Assembly (NCBI GenBank): GCA_900769345.1
Contig: CAAGGJ010000025.1
Coordinates: forward strand, 1-33,045
Source: Bacteroidales bacterium
GTDB taxonomy: Bacteria; Bacteroidota; Bacteroidia; Bacteroidales; Muribaculaceae
Reading direction: 5' to 3'
Length of the DNA: 33,045 nucleotides
The notes under the pieces: model-generated
Database searches by the model: none
Seen by the model: the letters and a program-made list of their open reading frames with translations, nothing else
What the model was told of the DNA's origin: nothing
Program-made: the position numbers and the translations under genes
In this document: positions 25,124 to 31,177 of the stretch, one piece after another
How the letters are laid out: every line of letters begins with the position of its first letter
Numbering within the stretch: the first letter of the stretch is position 1

Positions 25124-25131
25124 TATATTTG
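25124..25131 (+). promoter_or_regulatory. -7 box for the penicillin-binding protein gene
   Basis: TATATTTG matches TAnnTTTG, about 124 bp before the ATG at 25255. No convincing -33 element. It is divergent from the pyr promoter about 100 bp away. Confidence 0.5.
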
Positions 25132-25254
25132 CATTTTATTAGTTAATATGCCTAATTTTGGTGTGGCGGAAACAGCCCGGTGCGTGGCTGCGTGCCGATG
25201 CAGGCAATAAGAAATATAGAAAACAATATTTAGAAAACAATATATATAAGATAT

Positions 25255-27654
25255 ATGCAAAAGGAAACTGAAAGCAATGTGTCGGCAAAGTCGAACTTTA
25301 CCAAGAGCATCATTAAGTGGATGTGGATAAGTTTTGTGGGCTTTGTGGTGATGATAGCATTGCTGTTTGTGCTGATTTATAACGGCGTGGTGGGTTATAT
25401 GCCACCTATCGAAGAACTTAAGAATCCAACCGACAATTTCGCTTCGATGATATTTACCAGTGATGGCGTGGAGATGGGCCGATTCTATCACAGCAAGAGT
25501 AATCGCGTGTATGTGGACTTCGATGATATGTCGCCCTATTTGACACAGGCGCTGATAGCTACCGAAGATGCGCGATTCGATAGTCACTCGGGCATCGACG
25601 GCCGCGCTATGCTGCGTGTGCTGGTGCGCCGTATGATTTTGCAGCAGAAAAATGCCGGTGGTGGCAGCACTATCACCCAGCAGCTTGCAAAGTTGCTCTA
25701 TTCGCCCGAATCGCACGGATTTTTCACCCGCGCCATTCAAAAACCAGTGGAGTGGATGATAGCCATCAAACTTGAGCGATTCTATACCAAGGACGAAATA
25801 ATTAAGATGTATTTCAATCAGTTTGACTTCCTTTACAATGCTGTGGGCGTGAAAACCGCATCGTATGTATATTTCGGTAAGGAGCCAAACGAACTTAGCG
25901 TGGAAGAAGCAGCTACACTTGTGGGAATGCTCAAGAATCCATCGCGATTTAATCCCGTTAGGCACCCCGAACGCTGCATCAATCGCCGCAATGTGGTGCT
26001 CGAGCAGATGGAGAAGGCTGAATTTATCACCGAGGAGGAGCGCGAAGAATATAGCAAGCGTCCGCTTGTGCTCTCGTTTCACCGCGTGGATCATAACGAC
26101 GGTATAGCACCATATTTCCGCGAAGAATTGCGTCGCATAATGACTGCCAAACGCCCCAAGCAAGGTGATTATGCGTCGTGGAACTATCAGGCGTATGTCG
26201 ACGACTCGATAGCTTGGGAAACCAATCCGCTTTACGGTTGGTGCGAGAAAGTGCGTAAGCCCGATGGCTCGAAATACGACATCTATACCGATGGATTGAA
26301 AATTTACACCACTATCGACTCGCACATGCAGCAATATGCCGAAAATGCTGTTCGCGACCACTTGGGGCGCGACTTGCAGAAGCGTTTTATCAAAGAGCGC
26401 GGCGGATATCGCAACCCATACAGCAATAATACCACCGAACTCTCTGCCGACTTGAAAGCACAACTCATAAAGAATGCCATCTCGCAGAGCGAACGCGCTC
26501 GCGTGCTCCGCATAGCCGGCTTGAGCGAGAAGGAGATAGTGCAGAATTTCAACGAAAAGACCGATATGCGCATATTCAGCTACGATGGCGGCATCGATAC
26601 CACGATGACGCCGCTCGACTCGATACTTTATGTGAAGACGATATTGCGCACCGGTATGATGTCGATGGATCCCACTACCGGCCATGTGAAAGCATATGTG
26701 GGTGGTCCGAGCTTCCGCTTCTTTAAGTATGATATGGCAGGACGCGGACGCCGTCAGATAGGATCTACCTGCAAGCCGTTCCTCTACTCGCTTGCTATGG
26801 AAGAAGATTACACCCCGTGCGACACATTCCTCAACGCCCAACCGGTAATTCAAGTGCCGGGCGGCGTATGGGAACCGCGCAACTCGGGCAATTCGCGAGT
26901 GGGTGAGATGGTGTCGTTGCGATGGGCGTTGACCAATTCTAACAACTGGATTTCGGCGCGCTTGATAACAGCCGACCGTATGTCGCCGCAGCAATTGGTG
27001 CGCAAGATGCATGCATTTGGCATAACCAATCACCTCGATGCAGTGCCGTCGCTTGCGCTGGGTCCGTGCGATGTGTCGGTGAAAGAGATGGTGTCGGCAT
27101 ATACGGCATTTGCCAATGGCGGAATGCGTGTGGATCCGATATATGTGACTCATATTACCGACGGTGATGGAAATGTGATTTCGGAATTTACTCCAAAATA
27201 CACCGAAGTGCTCAGCGAAATGGCTTATTATAAGATATTGTCGATATTGCTCAATGTGGTGGATAGTGGTACGGGTGCTCGCTTGCGTCGCGCGCCGTTC
27301 TCACTCACTGCTCAGATAGGCGGTAAGACCGGTACTACCAACTATAACGCCGACGGTTGGTTTATGGGCTTTACGCCCGACCTCGTGACCGGCGTTTGGG
27401 TAGGCGGTGAAGAACGATATATCCACTTCAACAGCATGGCGAGCGGTCAAGGTGCTTCGATGGCATTGCCGATATTCGGACAGTATATGAAGCAGATTTA
27501 CGAAGACAAGCACTTGCGCTATTCGCAAGAAAGCCGCTTCTCATTCCCTGATGAGATAGATCTCTGCTTTAAGGAAGACTTGGGAGGCATACCTATCGAC
27601 CAAGCTCAAGGCGAAGTTAGGCCTGATGAAGCAATAGAAGGCATTTTCGACTAA
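25255..27654 (+). CDS. Class A penicillin-binding protein, PBP1a-type
   Basis: Bifunctional peptidoglycan glycosyltransferase/transpeptidase of the inner membrane, acting in the periplasm. The 799 residues have a cytoplasmic N-terminus, one membrane segment at about 22-43, and a GT51 domain with ATEDARFDSHSGID (catalytic Glu104) and GGGSTITQQLAK. The transpeptidase domain has the active-site motif GSTCK with Ser504 and Lys507, SNN at 562-564, and KTGT at 691-694. All catalytic residues are intact. It is preceded by a divergent promoter region and followed by a strong terminator, so it is probably monocistronic. A very long antisense frame over it is a shadow. Confidence 0.95.
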   Translation: MQKETESNVSAKSNFTKSIIKWMWISFVGFVVMIALLFVLIYNGVVGYMPPIEELKNPTDNFASMIFTSDGVEMGRFYHSKSNRVYVDFDDMSPYLTQALIATEDARFDSHSGIDGRAMLRVLVRRMILQQKNAGGGSTITQQLAKLLYSPESHGFFTRAIQKPVEWMIAIKLERFYTKDEIIKMYFNQFDFLYNAVGVKTASYVYFGKEPNELSVEEAATLVGMLKNPSRFNPVRHPERCINRRNVVLEQMEKAEFITEEEREEYSKRPLVLSFHRVDHNDGIAPYFREELRRIMTAKRPKQGDYASWNYQAYVDDSIAWETNPLYGWCEKVRKPDGSKYDIYTDGLKIYTTIDSHMQQYAENAVRDHLGRDLQKRFIKERGGYRNPYSNNTTELSADLKAQLIKNAISQSERARVLRIAGLSEKEIVQNFNEKTDMRIFSYDGGIDTTMTPLDSILYVKTILRTGMMSMDPTTGHVKAYVGGPSFRFFKYDMAGRGRRQIGSTCKPFLYSLAMEEDYTPCDTFLNAQPVIQVPGGVWEPRNSGNSRVGEMVSLRWALTNSNNWISARLITADRMSPQQLVRKMHAFGITNHLDAVPSLALGPCDVSVKEMVSAYTAFANGGMRVDPIYVTHITDGDGNVISEFTPKYTEVLSEMAYYKILSILLNVVDSGTGARLRRAPFSLTAQIGGKTGTTNYNADGWFMGFTPDLVTGVWVGGEERYIHFNSMASGQGASMALPIFGQYMKQIYEDKHLRYSQESRFSFPDEIDLCFKEDLGGIPIDQAQGEVRPDEAIEGIFD

Positions 27655-27675
27655 TCGGAGCGAAATAATATAATT

Positions 27676-27729
27676 TTTCGGCATCGTGCAAAGCCACCTC
27701 AAGGCCATAAGCACGATGCCGAAATTTTT
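27676..27729 (+). terminator. Terminator of the penicillin-binding protein gene
   Basis: A 14-bp perfect stem TTTCGGCATCGTGC (27676-27689) with 27711-27724, an inner GCC/GGC pair in the loop, and a T5 tail. It begins 21 bp after the stop codon. Confidence 0.88.
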
Positions 27730-27740
27730 GCTCTTTTCCA

Positions 27741-27855
27741 GGGAGTTTTTAGTAAAATAGTTAATTGTTTAATACTTGGTGTTTTAGTAAACTATTTTAC
27801 ACTTTTATGGGGGACTTTTAGGCGAAACACTACACTTTTATGAGGGAGTTTTTGG
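27741..27855 (+). repeat. Cluster of degenerate direct and inverted repeats
   Basis: Two 25-bp direct repeats at 27798-27822 and 27831-27855 (TACACTTTTATG then GGGGACTTTTAGG or AGGGAGTTTTTGG; 22 of 25 identical). A third partial copy of the GGGAGTTTTTAG half lies at 27741-27752. An 11-bp inverted repeat GTAAAATAGTT (27752-27762) / AACTATTTTAC (27790-27800) overlaps them. No gene lies within. Origin unknown. Confidence 0.75.
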
Positions 27856-27895
27856 AATTCAGCGGATTTTTCCGGTGGGCGGGCGACTATGTCGG

Positions 27896-27935
27896 CAGAC
27901 CAGTCAGACCAGTCAGACTTGTCAGGCCGAGTCAG
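27896..27935 (+). repeat. Short tandem repeat, about four 9-10-nt units
   Basis: Units CAGACCAGT, CAGACCAGT, CAGACTTGT, CAGGCCGAGT, then CAGC, in an intergenic stretch between the two convergent terminators. Confidence 0.8.
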
Positions 27936-27965
27936 CGTATTAAGGGTGAAACCGGTGGGGGATAT

Positions 27966-28006
27966 ACAAAAAGAAACCGTTGCATTATAGTAAAAATGCA
28001 GCGGTT
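27966..28006 (-). terminator. Terminator of the thioredoxin-fold gene
   Basis: An 11-bp stem AACCGTTGCAT (27975-27985) with ATGCAGCGGTT (27996-28006), one G-T pair. On the minus strand it is followed by TTTCTTTTTG. It lies just past the stop at 28043. Confidence 0.7.
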
Positions 28007-28042
28007 GCTTCTATAAGAACCAGGGGCGTGTAGCCCGAGTAG

Positions 28043-28525
28043 TCAAATCAACTGCGCCAACTCGCTATCGGAGGGGTTTTCGCTTATAATCTCGCCGTTG
28101 GGGTCGATTAGAAGGGTGCGATAACCCATAGAACTGATGCGATAGGTTTCGTGAAGTTGTGATTCGTGTCCTTCGGCGTCGAAAAATTGTGAGCCGTTCT
28201 GTAAGTTGTCAATTTTGCTGACTTCACCAAAAACCAAAGCGCTGCGGTCGTAGTTAACCGCGATGTGTTGCAAATTGCTGTTTGCACCTGCAATTCTGTC
28301 GTAGTGCATGTTGCTGATTCTCGATTGGGCGTCGGCCGACGACCAAAAAGTGAGTAATACATAGTTTCCCTTCAAGTCTTGCAGCGACACTGTGGTGTCG
28401 GCATTGCTTACCGTGAAATTAGGTGCCTGATAGCCTACACGGCTGTCGATTACTTTGGCGTTGTAAGCAGAAGAGAAAACGAGCAACATTGCAATAGCTG
28501 CAACTGCCAATAAAGTTTTCTTCAT
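28043..28525 (-). CDS. Secreted thioredoxin-fold (TlpA/redoxin-like) protein lacking the CXXC motif
   Basis: A 160-residue protein with a signal or anchor segment (MKKTLLAVAAIAMLLVFSSAYNA) and a TlpA-like domain: APNFTVSNADTTVSLQDLKGNYVLLTFWSSADAQSR, later YRTLLIDPNGEII. The usual FWAxWCxPC reads FWSSADAQS here, so both redox cysteines are replaced (Asp65 and Ser68) and disulfide exchange is not expected. A longer frame starts at 28609 with a basic leader of 28 residues, but 28525 is preferred because a signal peptide then begins at the N-terminus. It has its own promoter and terminator. A structural, binding or regulatory role is more likely than oxidoreductase activity. Confidence 0.75.
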   Translation of the reverse strand: MKKTLLAVAAIAMLLVFSSAYNAKVIDSRVGYQAPNFTVSNADTTVSLQDLKGNYVLLTFWSSADAQSRISNMHYDRIAGANSNLQHIAVNYDRSALVFGEVSKIDNLQNGSQFFDAEGHESQLHETYRISSMGYRTLLIDPNGEIISENPSDSELAQLI

Positions 28526-28645
28526 GCGTTTGCTGTTTCGTTTAACTTCCGGCTGCATCCGCGAATACATTCGAGAGGGCAGTCGTGCCGATTTTCGGCT
28601 GAGTGCCAACTAAGCTCATTGGGCTTGTTGGTGTTGAATCGAGTG

Positions 28646-28677
28646 CAAAATTACGCAATTATTTTTATTTATGCAAG
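28646..28677 (-). promoter_or_regulatory. Promoter of the thioredoxin-fold gene
   Basis: CTTG (28677 to 28674), 20 nt, then TAATTTTG (28653 to 28646) on the minus strand. The predicted start is near 28641, which would give a leader of about 115 nt for the 28525 start. Confidence 0.65.
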
Positions 28678-28707
28678 TGTGTGATGAGTTAAATAAGTGT
28701 AATAGTT

Positions 28708-28873
28708 TGAGAAGTAGAGTGTTAAAGGTATAGTATAATGCTCGTTGATTTAACGATGGAATAAAAATTAACAAAATGTGTTAAATCGTTGGTAGAGTAT
28801 GTTCTGAGTGATGATTTTCGGGGTGAAAGTGGTGAATATTTAACATTTGGAGGGTGAGAAATAGAGTGTTAAA
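28708..28873 (+). repeat. 19-bp direct repeat in the AT-rich gap upstream of the thioredoxin-fold gene
   Basis: TGAGAAGTAGAGTGTTAAA (28708-28726) and TGAGAAATAGAGTGTTAAA (28855-28873), 18 of 19 identical, 147 bp apart. Between them GATTTAAC and GTTAAATC form an inverted pair (28747-28754 region and 28779-28786 region). The 28610-28960 gap has no gene. Confidence 0.65.
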
Positions 28874-28960
28874 ATATTGATGTGTAAACCGTTGAAGGAA
28901 GTGTAACTTTTACAATAATTTAACTATACAATGGTGCGCCAAGGGGTGGTTCCGGGGAGC

Positions 28961-29003
28961 AAAAATGCCGCTCGCGGAGCATAGGCATGCGCAGCGGGCG
29001 GCA
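28961..29003 (-). terminator. Terminator of rmuC
   Basis: A 10-bp stem TGCCGCTCGC (28966-28975) with GCGGGCGGCA (28994-29003), one G-T pair. On the minus strand it is followed by U5. It begins 25 bp past the rmuC stop. Confidence 0.85.
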
Positions 29004-29027
29004 TAGTGTTATGGGACGTGTGGCTTG

Positions 29028-30419
29028 TTATTTGCCGTCACTAATGAGCGTGTCGTCGTCCTCGTAGGCGGGGAGGGTCTTAGCCGTTTTCACGCCGAGC
29101 GATTTGATGTCGTTGGCGCGCTTGAGAATGTTGCCGCGACCGCTGCTGAATTTGTTGACGGCATTGTCGTAGCACTTTTGTGCCGATGCAAGATTTTTTC
29201 CCACATCTTCGAGGTCTTTGATGAATTCGGAGAGTTTGTCGAGGAGTTTTCCTGTATCTTCGGCAATGCGAATGGCGTTGCGATTCTGCTTGTCTGTGGT
29301 CCAGAGTTGCGAGATCAGGCCTACCACCGAAATGAGGTGAGTGGGGCTTACCAGTATAACCTGCCTGTTGTAGGCTTTGCTCCAAAGGTCGGGGTCGCCG
29401 TGCATAGCTGCGAGATAGGCACCTTCGTTGGGCATAAACATTATCACAAAGTCGGCGGAGTTTTTCACATGCTTCTGATAGGCCTTGGCATTGAGTTCGG
29501 CGATGTGTGATTCTACAGAGCGGAGGTGCTCTTTGAGGAATGTGTTGCGTTCGGTGTCGGTGGTGGCGTTGGCATAGCCGGTGTAAGCCGTAATGCTTAC
29601 CTTAGAGTCGACCACGAGCACCTTATTGTCGGGGAAGAAGATAAGTGCGTCGGGGCGATAACCGCTGTCGATTTTCGTGCCGTCGGCATTTGTGGTAGCT
29701 TGCAAGCGGAAATTGGTGCCCTCTATGAGCCCAGAGCCTTCGAGAATCTGTTTGAGAATCATTTCGCCCCACGGTCCTTGTGAATTGTTGGTGTTGCCGC
29801 GCAGAGCTATAGCGAGTTCGTTGGCTTCTTTGCCGAGTTGGGTGTTGAGCTCTTGGAGTTCGCTGATTTTGACTTTGAGCGACGCAGTTTCTTTCAGTCC
29901 GTCCTCGTAGTATTTGCGAATAGAGCTGTTGATGCTTTCAAAATGATCTTTAACGGGTTTGAGAATTTCGAGCAGGCGCGTTTCGTTGGCTTGTTTGAAG
30001 TCGGAACTATTCTGCTTGAGAATGTCGTTGGCGATGTTGCGGAACGTTTCTTCCGACTGTTTTCGGAGTTGTTCTTGGCGAGTGGTGAGGGCATTTTGGT
30101 CCTCGCGAGCTTGGCGAAGCAGTTCGGATAGTCGCGAAAGTTCGGCTTTGTCGGCAGCATGCTGCTGATGTAGCTCGTTGATGTTGTCGTTGAGCGCATT
30201 GATACGCTTTTTCTGCTCGGAGTTGATGTCGTTCAAAGCGTGGAGTTGCGCTGAAACCTCCACGCATTTCTCGTTGGCGGAGATGCGTGCGGTTTCGGAG
30301 TCATCGAGTCGAGCACTAAGTTCGAAGCATTTGCGAATAGCGGAAGCGAGAAAGATGGTCACTATCGTTGTTATGATAGCGAGAACTGCAATAGCAGCGA
30401 TGGCAATGGTTTGTGTCAT
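29028..30419 (-). CDS. rmuC: DNA recombination protein RmuC
   Basis: A membrane-anchored protein that limits inversion and recombination at short inverted repeats; a nuclease-like role is inferred for the family. The 463 residues have an N-terminal membrane helix (IAIAAIAVLAIITTIVTIFLA, about 4-24) and a long coiled coil to about residue 180 (KKRINALNDNINELHQQ, LSELLRQAREDQ). The RmuC core follows, with NSQGPWGEMILKQILEGSGL and YRPDALIFFPDNKVLVVDSKVS; the last contains the D...VDSK pattern of PD-(D/E)XK nucleases. The length is typical. It has its own consensus promoter, back to back with that of the DUF695 gene, and a terminator. Confidence 0.95.
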   Translation of the reverse strand: MTQTIAIAAIAVLAIITTIVTIFLASAIRKCFELSARLDDSETARISANEKCVEVSAQLHALNDINSEQKKRINALNDNINELHQQHAADKAELSRLSELLRQAREDQNALTTRQEQLRKQSEETFRNIANDILKQNSSDFKQANETRLLEILKPVKDHFESINSSIRKYYEDGLKETASLKVKISELQELNTQLGKEANELAIALRGNTNNSQGPWGEMILKQILEGSGLIEGTNFRLQATTNADGTKIDSGYRPDALIFFPDNKVLVVDSKVSITAYTGYANATTDTERNTFLKEHLRSVESHIAELNAKAYQKHVKNSADFVIMFMPNEGAYLAAMHGDPDLWSKAYNRQVILVSPTHLISVVGLISQLWTTDKQNRNAIRIAEDTGKLLDKLSEFIKDLEDVGKNLASAQKCYDNAVNKFSSGRGNILKRANDIKSLGVKTAKTLPAYEDDDTLISDGK

Positions 30420-30533
30420 AATTCTTTAGAATTAATAATGTTGAGATGATGTGTGTTTAAATAGGAATGAAATCAGATTCATCTATTTTTTTATAAAATC
30501 GGGGCCAGGGCAATGCTTATGCCAACCGACATA

Positions 30534-30565
30534 CAAAAATACCGAAAATAAAGCGTAAAACCAAA
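30534..30565 (-). promoter_or_regulatory. Consensus promoter of rmuC
   Basis: TTTG (30565 to 30562), 20 nt, TATTTTTG (30541 to 30534) on the minus strand, a full match. The start is near 30529 and the leader about 110 nt. Confidence 0.78.
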
Positions 30566-30597
30566 TTTGCGAGAACCAAAAACATTGCCTAATTTTA
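30566..30597 (+). promoter_or_regulatory. Promoter of the DUF695 gene
   Basis: TTTG (30566-30569), 20 nt, TAATTTTA (30590-30597; 7 of 8 to the consensus). The -7 box lies inside a palindrome TGCCTAATTTTAGGCA (30586-30601), which could bind a repressor. The leader is about 33 nt. Confidence 0.6.
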
Positions 30598-30635
30598 GGC
30601 ATTGAAATTAAAAATAGCAAAATATTAAGGAACAA

Positions 30636-31082
30636 ATGGCAAAATTGAAGATAACAGACGAATGGTGGTCGGCTCCGGCGGAGAGCGATACCGGTGAATT
30701 GATAATAGTAACCGGACGACGCAATATGGAGGCGGTGATGGCTTGTGGCAAGTATGTAAATCGCGTGGAAGTGACCTGGCGCTATGGCGAGACGGGAATG
30801 CCGGACTTAAAGACCTCGCAAATGATGGAGCAAGTGACCGATTCGCTCAAGGCGGTACTGAAGAAAGATCCGGTGGCAGTGCTCACCGGCATCTACACCG
30901 GCGCCGGCGAGCGCAACTGGGTGTTCTACACCATGAGTCTGCATATTTTCAGCAAGAAGTTCAATGAAGCACTTGCCGAATTTGAGCAATTGCCACTCGA
31001 ATTTTATGCTGATAACGATCCCGAGTGGCTCGAATATAAAGAACTGCTCGAAACCGAGATTCCCGACGACGAAGACGAGTGA
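30636..31082 (+). CDS. DUF695-family protein
   Basis: A 148-residue cytoplasmic protein without signal peptide or membrane segment. It begins TDEWWSAPAESDTGELIIVTGRRN, has a GIYTGAGERNWVFYT strand that matches the DUF695 pattern of a Gly-rich turn followed by an aromatic strand, and ends in a very acidic tail (EIPDDEDE). The family is of unknown function. It is monocistronic, divergent from rmuC and convergent with the GH20 gene; no functional link is evident. Confidence 0.7.
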   Translation: MAKLKITDEWWSAPAESDTGELIIVTGRRNMEAVMACGKYVNRVEVTWRYGETGMPDLKTSQMMEQVTDSLKAVLKKDPVAVLTGIYTGAGERNWVFYTMSLHIFSKKFNEALAEFEQLPLEFYADNDPEWLEYKELLETEIPDDEDE

Positions 31083-31111
31083 CATCTCGGCTCAAGAGAC
31101 GAATAATATAC

Positions 31112-31160
31112 AAAAATACACCACGCAGCTATTTCGTAGGGGGCTGCGTGGTGTATTTTT
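31112..31160. terminator. Bidirectional terminator between DUF695 and GH20 genes
   Basis: An 18-bp perfect stem (31112-31129 with 31143-31160, core ACACCACGCAGC) with A5 at one end and T5 at the other. It terminates in both directions: the DUF695 gene on the plus strand and the GH20 gene on the minus strand, whose stop is 18 bp away. Confidence 0.93.
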
Positions 31161-31177
31161 ATATTAGTAGTGGCTGA

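Noticed and set aside
25048..27153. 701-residue open frame on the minus strand over the penicillin-binding protein gene
   Set aside because: It is antisense to an intact PBP1a gene, is rich in His, Arg and Cys as expected of a shadow frame, runs across the divergent promoter region, and has no recognisable domain.
27896..27935. Tandem CAGACCAGT units as a CRISPR array
   Set aside because: Units are 9-10 nt and contiguous, without unique spacers or nearby cas genes.
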